DNA of 64,000 nucleotides from Thunnus maccoyii (Eukaryota > Chordata > Actinopteri > Scombriformes > Scombridae), in assembly GCF_910596095.1 (NCBI RefSeq), contig NC_056540.1:20236501-20300500 (forward strand). Direction: 5' to 3'. The position numbers and the translations under genes were made by a program. The notes below the pieces were generated by a model. The model saw nothing but the letters and a program-made list of their open reading frames with translations, had not been told where the DNA came from and did not search any database. This document shows, one piece after another, positions 24,737 to 36,470 of the stretch; position 1 is the stretch's first letter, and each line of letters begins with the position of its first letter.

Positions 24737-27224
24737 CCCCTCTTCTCCTCATTCACTGTGTAAGGAATGCAGATCCTGTTCTGTGCAGTCTGGATACCTG
24801 ATACACGTAGCCAGAAGAAGGATGGAGGAAGCCCAGATAACACTATCTCTGGATACTGAGGAGCTGACCTCATTCACTGCTCTCAACCTATGGAGTGCAG
24901 GAGAAAAAAAAAAGGGATGACTGTGACAGAGAGCAAATGGAGGGAGAGGGAAAAAGGGGGTTTCTTTGGGTATTAAGGCAATCCCTGCTCAATAACACCA
25001 TCAATAGAGCCTGTGTGCAAAGGGGGTATAACCACTGGGAACACTTACAATGGCCAGCACCATGGGGTATTGAGAGAAGTGCACAGACTGGCGTGAGAGT
25101 GAAGTCACAGTTTGAGCCTTTGCTGCACAAACAGACGCAGTGACAGGCACATCCATGCACATAGAGGGGGTGGAGAGACTAAAGTGTCCTTGTAAGAACA
25201 AACAGTTTACTAACTAGCTGAGTGCAACCGAGCTCTCTGGACATGGATGATGATTGGAGTGTAACTCTGGTTTGCTACATTTCCATGATAATAAGCAGCA
25301 GCCTGGGAATGGGCTGCAGTAGGAATTTAGTAAACAGGTTGGGACATATCGTTTTACAGCTGCAACGGGTTTCAGTCCATTGGACGTGGGAAATTAAACA
25401 TATTATTTGTCACCCACCGAAAAGACACATTGAGCAATCTGGGTTTCCATTGTGAAAAGGCAATACGACCAACTGTTTTCTTGTTTGACTTGATTTGACT
25501 TGGAGTCTTGCCAGCTATCTTTTCACATGAATTGTTCATTTTGTTTCGATGGTTCAAACCCTTCAGGGCAACAAGTTTATAAATGAGAAGCAATAAGTGA
25601 GTTCAAGGTTAGGGCATAAATTTTGAATAGATCAAGCAGGCCAAGTCGAGATAAAACCTAACCATCACTTACCACTCTGTATGACAGACAAAATGACATC
25701 TTACCATTAAGCACGACTGAGTTTCTTAAAAAGAAATAGGAGATTACCATAAAACATGAGCGTGCTTGGACAGACTGGCACGTCCAAATGTCACCTTCAT
25801 GAAACACAAGACACCTTATTTCAATAAACAAGTGGAACATTTACCAGGAAGTTTTAAACCTGAGATGAATGTTGAGTAATAATCATAATACGTGAGCAAC
25901 CAGAATGTCAACGGCTGATAAGGTGACAAAAAGAAGTGCAATAAAAAAGTCCCCTCTAGGATCAAGGAACAATTAAATACTCCTTTATGGTTTAATGCCT
26001 AACCACAGTGTCCTAGTCAAGTCCCTTTTTAACATTTTTATTTATTAATGATTCTCTTATTGTTGCTCTGGTGTTGCCAGAGGTCGCGCTGTCATGTCTT
26101 GCATTGTTAAGTAGATTAAAAGATACACACACAAACACACCTTGCCAATTGGTTCATCCACATTCTGTTATCATGTTATGCTCGTTTGGCTATGTAAACT
26201 CCAGTTAGGCACAACAATGTAGTGGGTAATAAAATTGATGATAAATTTTAAAAAATTAAAAAGAAAAACCCAATGAGACAAATATATCCAATCAAATAAT
26301 AATAACTAATATATTTTTATGCACTGAAATATGACAACAGAAATATTTTTTAAATCATTTTCAAAAGATCTTTTACAGTGACATGACATAAAAAGACACA
26401 AACACCTTAGTAAGTCAATTTCACAAGCTCTCAATCTCATAGCAGCTGTGATCAAAGATATTTTTTTCACACTTCAACAAAAAATTTGGAAATAGAGCCT
26501 GTAAAATCATGTGCATCACCTGGCACTCACATGCCTTTTATATGTGCAATATGTGCTTTGGTTCTGTCCGGGTATTTCCTTTTTATTTTTATCTGTCTTG
26601 TGATTTTATCTTGATTTCTGGAACACTGCTAAATATGTAAAACAGTTCTCAACAGGTGTACAGTGTTTTAACATTATTTGTCATATTCCTTTTTTTGAAA
26701 AAAAAAAAATCCTCTGTATATCTCTTACAGGATCAGAGATGGACTCTGTTGAATTGACGGGCTACTCAAGTTGCTTTTCAATTTTCTTTTTTTCTTGCTG
26801 TGGTCATTATGTTCAAATGGCCAAAGAGTGCCACACGGAGTTGTAATCTTTAACACTTCAATAAAAAAAAAAACAAAAATAAAAAACAAAAAAACAGCTA
26901 ACCTTTATCCAATGAAACAATGTTCAATAATACACAAATTAATCAAACGGTTATGATGTGAAGAGACATTCAATCAGAAGCTTTAGTGTGGATTCCTTGT
27001 GACCACATGGTTGACTACAAAACCATTAATGTCAGTCACTGTCAGTGCAGTCAAGCAACAAATGTGAGGTTGTCCATGTACACAATGATTCATCCATTAA
27101 TAGTTTAATCCTTTGCACCAAGGGACAAAAATCCATTAGGTATTTAATCACTTATCAGAGGGTCCATAGGATGAGGATGAGGTGCACAACATATGCTTTT
27201 ATATAGGATAGGCTACCTTAAACT

Positions 27225-27226
<2 letters not shown>

Positions 27227-27316
<90 letters not shown>
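27227..27316 (+). repeat. (TCTA)n microsatellite, about 22 units
   Basis: Essentially perfect TCTA tandem array, likely polymorphic in length. It ends about 25 bases from the candidate donor at 27342. Confidence 0.95.
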
Positions 27317-28689
27317 ATGTGCATAAGCAGATTTACTCACCATAAATCCCTCTGGGTCGTTAAATTCTCCGTGGACAACGTGGAAAAAACAGACTCACAC
27401 GCTTCTTGGGAAAAACACTCTCTTCGTCTGTCATCCCTTCCACTCTGCGGATCCGTGGACTGAATGTGAATGGTCCCGCATGAATGACTGCGGGTGAAGG
27501 GGTGTTACCCGAACTGAAAGGGAGGATCCATTAAGTTCAGCTCAGGTACTTCACAACATGAAGCGAGTAGGTAGGACAAATACAGAACTACAAATAGCCT
27601 TGAGCTTATGAGGATAATTTCGCTCCTCAAGGTCACTTTTACCAAAATACATAAAAAGGGTCAAAGATGAAGCTATAATATCTTAAACTGAGATTTAAAC
27701 AAACAACACATTTATTGAAGATAACACCTGGGCTTACTTTTGATTTAGTCTCGAGCGCACCAACACCACCGCGTGCCTTTGATGTGGTAGTTACGCTCAT
27801 TACGGGCTGGCACCTGCACAAACTTTGGTGGAGAAGTAAACTTAAACACTATTATGATATTATAATAAAACAAATAGGGCGGAAATTGTAACAGTAACAA
27901 TGCAGCCAGTAGTATTGTAAATATCTCATTGAATAGTCCAGGAATCACATCGTAGCTGCCACAGAGTTTTAGATGTGTCGTGCGTGTTCTTTTCATGCCT
28001 TTCAGCAGTAGGTTTCTCTTCATGTCTCTCAATGTAAAAAAATAAGCTTGCACAGACTTGAAATCTGTTTTGTAAAGCTCCATCACAGTGAACATAGGGT
28101 CTGATTTAATTCTTATCAAAGGGATTATTCCTCGATGAAGCAACGCAGACTTGTCAAATCAATGTGCGCTTCTGACTTCATCACACGCAAGAGCAAAAGC
28201 GCACATGTGAGGCTTTACTCTGATCAAGCGCATCTCAAGGCTCTGCGAAAATGATTTTCATAGTCATTTAAAAGAGCTTGAGAGAACTTGAGCTGTCTGC
28301 TGCTGTCAGTTGAAGTAGGAAAAATGTGTAAATGAGAGATTGTAGCAGATGTAAAAGCAAAAGCGAAGTTAGAAATACCAAAAGAATGGTCTTCGTGAAT
28401 GTGAAATCTTGATTTTGGTTCTGGATCTACTTTCTATTTCATTTTGTGAAGAGGAACGTGTTTGTGGTTAATGTGATGAGATATGTAAGAGGACATGAAT
28501 AGTGAGCTGAACTGTCAAGGTACATTTACGTTGCATGAATTAGATCTATAAAGATCCATGACTACTTCTCTAGGAATTCTTACCTACGTCTCAGTTTACG
28601 CAATTCTGGTCTCTCAGTTACGCACAACGAAAACTGTTTGTGTAAAAATGTGCAGAAAAGAGGAAATAGGGAAATTACACACTCACTGG

Positions 28690-29357
28690 CCCCACTGAAT
28701 CATTTGATTGTTAATACTAAAGCATCAATGTGTAAGCAACATTTTCCTGCTGTAGCTGCTGGAGGTGGAGCTGGTTTAAACTACTTTGTATACAGTTGGT
28801 TAGTAAGTTATGGTCGAGAGGAAGATGAGTAGGCCTAATGATCAATGGGAGAGGAAAGAAAAATAAACCGAGCTCTGAATCACAAATCTGTTCTCAGTTT
28901 TTGAAATTTTCCTGTAATCTTTGATTTATGGTGAAATATTGGACCATTTGAACATTTGTGGAAATTAAACCATGTGAGAGGTTTAGAGGGAAAAATCACT
29001 ATTTGGTGGAGCTGTTAACAACTCATAGACATCTGAAATGTGACCCTGACTACACCCTGCTTTATGTAAGACGTCAAAAGCCAAAAAGGTTGGAAACCAC
29101 TGATTTCATCTTGAACCATGTGTTGTGTTATAAAAGCTTGTTATATTATCCATTGTGTCAAATCTTCATCTGAAAAGTAATTAAAGCGTCAAATAAATGT
29201 AGTGGAGTAGAAAGTACAATATTTCCCTCTGCAATGTGGTGAAGTGTAAGTATAAAGTAGCATCAAATGGAAATACTCATGTAAAGTACAAGTACCTCAA
29301 AATTGACCTTAAGTACAGTACTTGAGTAAATGTACTTAGTTACTTTTCACCACTGTC
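28690..29357. mobile_element. interior and right end of a CACCACTG-ended hAT-like repeat
   Basis: Contains GCATCAATGTGTAAGCAACA, GCTGGAGGTGGAGCTGGTTT and ACTTTGTATACAGTTGG, then CTTGAGTAAATGTACTTAGT and a terminal TTACTTTTCACCACTG. These fit the middle and right end of the repeat whose left end is at 13056. The TATGTAAGACGTCAAAAGCC...GGTTGGAAACCACTG piece at about 29063-29101 resembles the end of a different hAT element, perhaps nested. Confidence 0.5.
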
Positions 29358-29519
29358 TAGTTGACTGTTTTCTGGCACAGTGTGTAATACTTGAGTGGTA
29401 AAACTGGTTTTATTGGATTTGCTTTGTTTATTTTGTAACAGACACTGTAATAGACACTGTTTCACTGCACAGTTGGTAAGCGTGTAGCAGAGTTTACAAC
29501 ACTTTGCACGCAAATAGTT

Positions 29520-29520
<1 letters not shown>

Positions 29521-29611
<91 letters not shown>
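29521..29611 (+). repeat. (CT)9(CA)n compound microsatellite
   Basis: A run of CT units passing directly into more than 30 CA units, about 120 bases upstream of the presumed pdzd11 first exon. Confidence 0.95.
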
Positions 29612-29614
<3 letters not shown>

Positions 29615-29699
29615 ACTTGGCCTCAAGAAGAATTATGAAAGATTTAAACATCATGTTCAGACAGGTGATGGCAGATGGGTCACACTCCATTACAGTAGG

Positions 29700-29780
29700 T
29701 GGCGATAAAGCTCCGGATCACAGTCATTGTTTACTATAACACAAGAAGCAGTGCTCGTCGCTGGCTTTCTGGCTAGCTTG
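29700..29780 (+). other. pdzd11: probable non-coding first exon of pdzd11
   Basis: GCTGGCTTTCTGGCTAGCTTG is followed by a GTGAGATTAT donor. The next acceptor (TTTCTTTAG, ending 30526) lies 14 bases before the pdzd11 start codon. The 5' limit is not visible. Confidence 0.45.
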
Positions 29781-30279
29781 GTGAGATTATTTGTTGTTTT
29801 TTTATGACACCTACTCCGCGTTTTCCTTTTAGAGGTTACTCCTTATCTTCATCGTTATAGCTCAGAAGATGATAATAGTGATTTCTGTCTTTCTGTATCA
29901 TGTGATTAACGGAGCAAAGCGAGCTCGTCCCATTAGAGCTGAAGTTAGCTATTAAGCTAACTGTAGCATTAGCTGGCAGTTACCCACAGCTGTTAGGTAA
30001 AACATGATTCACTTTATTTTATTATTTTTATTAGATCTAGATGTCCTTCAGTATATTTACATTCGCCCCAGGATCTTCATTATGTTGGTTGTTTTGGAAA
30101 TAGTTGTCAATTGAAGTAAGTTAACTGATAACATAACATACATTGTTATGTTTAGTCTCCTTGGTCGTTTTGCTGTAAGTAATGTTATATGCATGTAGTT
30201 TGTAATAATGTGGACTCATTAATATGAGTTACCTCAGCTGAACAACAACAAGTACTGAACTAAACGTTAAGGAAGTCTT

Positions 30280-30487
30280 TGTTTTTGTCCACAACTCAAA
30301 GATATTCAGTTTATTATCATAAAAGACTAAAGAAACCAGAAAATATTCACATTTGAGGAGCAGGAATCTGAGAATTTCTTTTCTTAAAAAAATGGCTCAA
30401 ACCATTAATTGATCATCAAAGTTGTTGGTGATTTATTTAATTAGTTGTCAACTAATCAGTTAACCGACTAATTGTTGCAGCTCTTCT
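30280..30487. repeat. AT-rich ATTAAT dyad repeat, copy 3
   Basis: Opposite orientation to the copy at 9886: AACTCAAAGATATTCAGTTT ... CAACTAATCAGTTAACCGAC, ending TTGTTGCAGCTC. Lies about 40 bases upstream of the pdzd11 exon-2 acceptor. Confidence 0.5.
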
Positions 30488-30540
30488 AATGATGCTAGGG
30501 GTTAACTAATAATTTTCTTTCTTTAGGTGTTTCATAAACG

Positions 30541-33471
30541 ATGGATCAGAAAATTCCTTATGACGACTACCAGCTCCCAGTGGTGTTTCTCCCCTCTTAT
30601 GAGAACCCACCAGCATGGATACCTCCACAAGAGGTATGTCACATCCTACTAGAGCCTCACTGTGTGCTTCAAAGCCAAACATAACTTTTCTGCTGAACCG
30701 TCCAGTTGCAAAGATGCAAAACAGTATGTGATGTCCCGTAACACCAATTTATACAGGTTGTTAAATCTTCCTCACAAGAATAGTTGAGCCCTCTGTGTCA
30801 TGATGCCATCATTTTGGAAGTGGTACAGTATCACACTTTTCTGTGTGATATTTTCAGCGGGTTCATCACCCTGACTACAACAATGAGCTCACCCAGTTCC
30901 TACCTCGCACAATTGTACTGAAGAAACCTCCCGGAGCACAGCTGGGCTTCAATATCCGCGGGGGCAAAGCCTCACAGCTGGGAATCTTCATATCCAAGGT
31001 GTGTGTGTGTCTCTGGTGTTTGGTGTGTTTTCATTCATTCGCTAATTGTGTGCTTTTCAAAAATTTCCACATTGTGATTTCTGTGTGTGTGTGTGTGTAT
31101 GTGTGTGTTTGTGTGTGTGTGTTGGCAGGTGGTCCCAGACTCTGATGCCCACAGAGCAGGGCTACAGGAGGGAGACCAGGTTCTTTCTGTGAATGAGGTT
31201 GATTTCCAAGATATAGAACACTCAAGAGTAAGTCAGAGTTGTACTTTCATGTTATTATTATACAGTATACATCTATATAGAGGAGTGTTATTGATATTGA
31301 GAAATGAGGTTGCACATGTTAATAGATATATTTGAATTCACATCACTTGTTGATGACATCTTCACTGTGTACCTACAACAGAGTGCAGCTTCAACAAACA
31401 TGTGATATCATTTTCTCTCCAGAATGTGGAGGATATTCATATGATACTATAAACACAACTTTTCAACTGAGATGTACAACAGGTATATTTATAAAAGATA
31501 TGACATGCATATGTTGGGCAAATTATTTTTCTTTGTAAGTCACGACCGATTACTCTCTAAAAATATTTGTCCTTTTGGGTTATGACACCGTTACACAAAT
31601 CGAAGTATCATTATGCAAACAATGTTAAATATAGAAAAATACAGCAGGCATCCACCGAGTCTTTGTCGGTGCGTCATAGCTGATCTGATCTCCCTGTGAA
31701 GGGGCAAAGATCACATTACCTCATTAAGGTGATCCCGATGTGGTATTTCTGACAACATTTGTGTCCTATCAATTGTTAATGAGTAATAACTTTTTTAATG
31801 TACTCTATTAAGTTTATTTCTTCTTTCTTTTTAGGCTGTAGAGATTCTGAAAACTGCACGAGAAATCCTGATGAGGGTTCGCTTCTTTCCTTACAGTAAG
31901 TCTGGTTTTACAGAATGCTATTAAAAAGCATTATGGCAATCTGAAAGTCATATAAATAGTCTGTCAGCCTCCAGAGTTGACATTTGCTATACCTTTGCTT
32001 TACAATGCAACTAGAAATGACCATTTATGTAGTTGCATCATTTCCTACATCTAGGAATATTACTGAACACTGTTTTTAAATTTGTATTATTAGGTAAAAT
32101 GCCTAACAATACTTCTATCTATACTTATTGTGAATATACAGTCCAGACCGTAAGTATTTGGACAGTTACACTGTCAACTCTGAGCCATGTGAGAGTTCTT
32201 TTGTGCGTGAACTAATGTTGAAACGACACACAGCTGCTCAAGAAACATTTAGTAGCCGAGTGTCCGGTTACATTTGAATCCCTTAACTTTGGGCACCACG
32301 TGTTAAAAGAGCTATATCTCCCACACAGTTCTCTCTATAAAGCTGAGACTTGACACTTGAATGTAGTATCCATTTTTTTTGTTTCAGATGAAATGTCCTG
32401 AAGAACAAAAACAATGTAGCTTACGGTCTGGACTGTATAAGGCTTTCTGATCTAAAAACTACATTTAGATTTTGGTTACAGAAATGACGCCCATGTTTAA
32501 ATTATTGAAGAGGAAAAAAAGAATCAAATGATTGATTTAATTTATGTCGAGAGGATACATCCAGTAATTATGGAAAAAAATGTTCATTATGGTAATAACG
32601 TATGCATAATTTGCTTTAAAATACACATAATACATGTCGGAAGATATGTTTAATCTGTATTTGTGCTATTGGGGTCACTGTTTTCCTTTTTCTGCCCCTT
32701 TTCTGTTTGTACTGTACATCGTATGTCAGCAGCATCCTTTTTATTTACTATTATTATTATTATTATCATCATCATTATTATTATTAAGTTTTCTGTACTC
32801 TATATATGTTTTCAAAAAGCCCAAATAGTATTTCCTGACCATAAATTGCAAATAAATCCACATATACTGTATAATAAAGTGCTAATATATGTAAAAAAAA
32901 AAAACCCCAAAAAACAACTCACGTGATAGAATGAAAATATAGGCCTGTTTTCTTGCTTTGTATACAAACATTACTCGTGCAATCAAACCTTTAACAGCAG
33001 GAAAGTCAGAAAAAATAAAATAGGATAAGATAAAATGTAATTCATCCTGGAGGCTATGTTTGTTCCCGTTTTGGGAGTGATAGCAGATTCTAATCAGTTT
33101 TGGATTTGGACCGTGGACTGTGCCTTTTGAAACGTCACGATACATACGCCTTACTAAAATGACAATAAAAAGATGAAGGGTGTGGAAAAGAAAAAAGCTT
33201 CTGTGAAGAACAGATCTCTCTTTGTTGGAGCAAACCAAAAGAATGTAAAGCTTGTCGGCGCTTAAATGCCAACAAGTTAGAGCACCCACGTACTGCAGCA
33301 ACGATAACTATCTGCCTTACCTTACTGCATACCTTCAACAATGAAACTGGCTTTTGAGTCATACTGGTAGACTGGCAGACTATAATAACATCTCTTTTGG
33401 TATTGTGATGCTGTTGTATTTGTGTGCTTTCATCAGACTACCAAAGGCAGAAGGAGAGGACTGTACACTAG
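30541..33471 (+). CDS. pdzd11: PDZ domain-containing protein 11 (AIPP1/PISP), complete
   Basis: Five coding exons: 30541-30633, 30858-30998, 31129-31227, 31835-31895, 33437-33471. They total 429 nt, 142 codons plus stop, against 140 in human as I recall it. The start MDQKIPYDDYQLPVVFLPSY is followed by the conserved ERVHHPDYNNELTQFLP and a single PDZ domain. That domain shows the carboxylate-binding loop GAQLGFNIRGG and continues through SDAHRAGLQEGDQVL and DFQDIEHSRAVEILKTA to RVRFFPY. The C-terminus is NYQRQKERTVH. PDZD11 is a small cytoplasmic adaptor that binds C-termini of membrane transporters (calcium and copper ATPases, a vitamin transporter) and PLEKHA proteins. The 5' UTR probably begins in a non-coding exon ending at 29780 (GTGAGAT donor), with a second 5' UTR stretch from 30527. 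Very secure. Confidence 0.97.
31082..31122 (+). repeat. (TG)n tract at the pdzd11 intron 3 acceptor
   Basis: About 20 TG units, slightly interrupted, ending six bases before the AG at 31127-31128. No ordinary polypyrimidine tract is present at this acceptor. Confidence 0.85.
32139..32435. mobile_element. 297-bp Tc1/mariner-type MITE with TA duplication
   Basis: The termini CAGTCCAGACCGTAAG and CTTACGGTCTGGACTG are a perfect 16-bp inverted repeat, each flanked by TA (32137-32138 and 32436-32437). No coding capacity. Sits in the last pdzd11 intron. Confidence 0.85.
32742..32787 (+). repeat. (ATT)n / (ATC)n tract
   Basis: Interrupted trinucleotide array ATTATTATT...ATCATCATC...TTATTA in the last pdzd11 intron. 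Confidence 0.8.
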
Positions 33472-34985
33472 GCGGCAGCATTATCAGAGAGAGCGAGGTG
33501 GACTGACACATCACTGCACCGTCATCACCCTCCTCCCACAGACTCCGGCCTCCATTCTGTCTCAGCTTCAAGATGACTGATGTATGACTAACAGACTCAT
33601 TCACAGTCCCTCATGTTATACACTCAGTTTCTGCTCTAATCTACTGTGATACACGATGATTGCTACTCCATCAGGATGTTTCACAGAAAATCCTTTTTAT
33701 AGGTTCTTGGCATTCAGAATTTATAAGCAGAAGCTTTGCAGACATATTATATGATAAATTATAGAAGCGACATATATTTTTTGTCACGTATAACATTTAT
33801 AGACCCTGAATAATTTAACAAAGCATTTACTCACTTTTCCCTTATTAGATTTTTCTTTGACATATACAGTAGGGTCTCAGACCTTTGGAACCTACTGGAT
33901 AGACAAGTTCAGAGTAGCACTTGACACTGATATAAAGTAGAGACATATTTCTATGTATATGTAGAACATTGTGTATAAAATGTACATATGACTTAGATTT
34001 CAGTACACACTGACACATACTGTAAGGTACAAAGACAGCAGGGCCTTACGTACTGTAAGAGCAAATGAAAAGTGCAAGACTTCTGTTAGAATTTCAACTA
34101 AATATCACTGTGAAAATACTGTTTTTAAATGTCCATAACTGTGTAAAAAATACACAGTAATGTAAATACATTTCCATGAGTGCTTTTAAGGGCCCAACAT
34201 CACTCTGATCTTGTCAAGTAGCACATTTCAAAAAAAATGTTACTTTTTCATACATTGTGATTTATATGATGAATTCATTACATGCATGTATAGCTTCTGA
34301 GATGAACTATGGATTATATTGTATTAATTTATGTACTGCAAATTTAAGGTGACATACTGTCGACAAGGAAAACTTCCAACATGGGATTAAAATGCACGAT
34401 AACAGTACCATGCAGAATACGTACACTCACCAGCTGCTTTATAAGGGACACCTGTGCAATCTAATGCAAAATATTAGGAACACTTTCCAATATAATGCAC
34501 TCCAGTACACCACCACCACCCACTAAGACCTCAGTAATAAACATAAAGTAGAATTATAACCTTTCTGACAATGTCAACAAAATCAAACGTATAAGCTTCA
34601 TAAATGTAGAATATATGGCAGAGTTGTTGCATTGGATTGCACAGGTGTACTTAATAAAGTGGCTGGTGAGTGTATATCTTAATATATCATGACAATAAAT
34701 AATGACATGACTTTAACTTCCCTTTGGGATTGATAAAGTACTTTATCTTTAGTATAACAGTGTTTTATCAGTGTGCAACACAAAACTTTCTTTTTAACCA
34801 TTGTGAACACATATGTAAATACCTGCCTGCTGTCTTATTCTTTTGTACACTGCTTTTCATTTTTTTTATATATATAAAAGGAAAAACTGGTTTTCCATTT
34901 GAACTTTATCTTCATGAACTTGAGCTCATTATGAAAAAAAATATCTTGAAGTGTTTTTCAGCAAAGAAATAAAAGGTTTGAACCA
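33472..34985 (+). other. pdzd11: pdzd11 3' UTR and flank
   Basis: No frame of interest. An AATAAA at 34968-34973 is a plausible polyadenylation signal, giving a 1.5-kb 3' UTR that would include the MITE at 34424-34672. An earlier AATAAA-like site near 34695 is an alternative. Confidence 0.45.
34424..34672. mobile_element. 249-bp MITE with long terminal inverted repeats
   Basis: The left end CACTCACCAGCTGCTTTATA followed by ACACCTGTGCAATCTAATGC is mirrored on the right by GCATTGGATTGCACAGGTGT and ATAAAGTGGCTGGTGAGTG. A TA flanks each end (34422-34423, 34673-34674). The end sequence is the familiar CACTCACCGGCCACTTTATTA type of vertebrate MITE. Confidence 0.85.
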
Positions 34986-36470
34986 TTTTGACCTCGTCTT
35001 TGTACTTGGAAACTCTTCAGCTTGAGCTGGAAATGGACCGGTTTGCACAGGTTCAAGTAGCCAAACTTGTTCTTGTTTGTAGGTCGGTTTCTCTTGAGAC
35101 TGATTATCACCTTCAGAGGAATGCAGTCAGTACAAGTAATTACCAAGCATGTTAACCTTGTCAGGTTTATTTTTTAAAAAGTCAGCACCATGTAACGTTT
35201 TTAAACATCAAATATCAGAGGAGAGAAAACCCTATCTCAGGCTACCAGGCTTCATTTTACGGTCTTTTCTGCATCATAAGTTGATCTGAGCTTATGGTAA
35301 CTTCAAATAAATAAAATAAATGGAGATCCATCACTGCCATTTCAATCCTTCAGGTAAAGTCATGATTCAACTGACAAAATACAAACTTATGTACATTTTA
35401 CATGTTATTACAACCACCTAGACAGATCAACACCTGATCCCTTCTTTGAGTGCCGATGCAAGTCTAATGTCTGTACAACTTATATATAAATCACAATGCG
35501 TACACTTTGATTGCACAACAGAATATATACAAAGAACCTTCAGACAGTTTTCCTGTATTACATATGGAAAATATGAATACAGCATAGTTGGTCACTAAAA
35601 ATAAAATTAAATAAAATCGAACTGACAAATAAAATGAGCATGTTTAAAAACAAAATCAGTGGCAAAAGTAGTGATAAGTGAAGTGTTTTTTTCCGCATTA
35701 AGCTCAAGAATAGTGTAATAACTGCCTGAGAGACAGATTCAAGCTGCTGCACAAACCCAGAACCTTTCACCATCATAGGTTTCATGTTAATAGGCTGACA
35801 TGAAACCTATGTTTCAACAGTGTGACTAAACTATATCAGTGTGATTTAACAAGATAAAAAAGTGATTTTAAGTGTGTAACGCAGGTTTCAATGATTTGGA
35901 TCTGACATTCAAAAAAAAAAAAAAAGGCTTAGCTAAAAATGAATGAACTTGCCAGAAATACATATATTTTCCCTTCACTCAGTACTTATACCACTGACGG
36001 TCACTGATGTAATTTCTGTTCACAGTCACTTGTAAAGGCAAAGACTCACTAGTGGACAACTACACTTAATTTCTTCTCATTTAAACTTTGTTCACTTGTA
36101 GTGTAGCTGCAACTAAAAAAAGAGGCCTGAAGGAGGACTCATTGTAAATACAGTGCTGTAACAATGCCACATTCAAACCCCAACACCTCTAAACCTGTAC
36201 ATTAAAAAGAAAAAAAACACTGGAGAGATGTTTAGCTTAGTTCAACATGGTCTGAGGTGAATGGCAATGTGTTCTGTGCTCATTTCCATCTGGTAAGACA
36301 GTTGTAAACACTTCATGCTCTTGCTCATCCCAAAAGGCACACTGATTTGAACTGGATAACCGTTCGAGAGTATCAGGATGACATTGCAGAGAGTTGGAGG
36401 TCTCAAGTATACAGTCTATCCCCCCAGTCTTTCCCTCTTGGCCAGCATCCTCCCATCACTTTGATGTGAT
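34986..36470 (-). other. stard 3' UTR and flank
   Basis: Downstream of the stard stop codon. A minus-strand AATAAA (TTTATT at 35166-35171) would place the mRNA end about 200 bases from the convergent pdzd11 polyadenylation signal. No gene or repeat with clean ends seen. Confidence 0.35.

Larger units (their letters stand above)
24737..29520. other. gdpd2-pdzd11 interval
   Basis: Holds the gdpd2 5' flank. A possible non-coding first exon of gdpd2 ends at about 27342 on the minus strand (GGGATTTATG then GTGAGTAAAT donor). A TCTA microsatellite (27227-27316) and most of a hAT-like repeat (28690-29357) are also here. The rest is AT-rich and I see no supported gene in it. Confidence 0.45.

Noticed and set aside
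27745-28143. 132-codon open frame on the minus strand
   Set aside because: No recognisable domain, low-complexity hydrophobic end, no codon or splice context; likely chance in AT-rich sequence.
32882-33301. 139-codon minus-strand open frame across the last pdzd11 intron
   Set aside because: Antisense to a pdzd11 intron, unrecognisable product, no gene signals.
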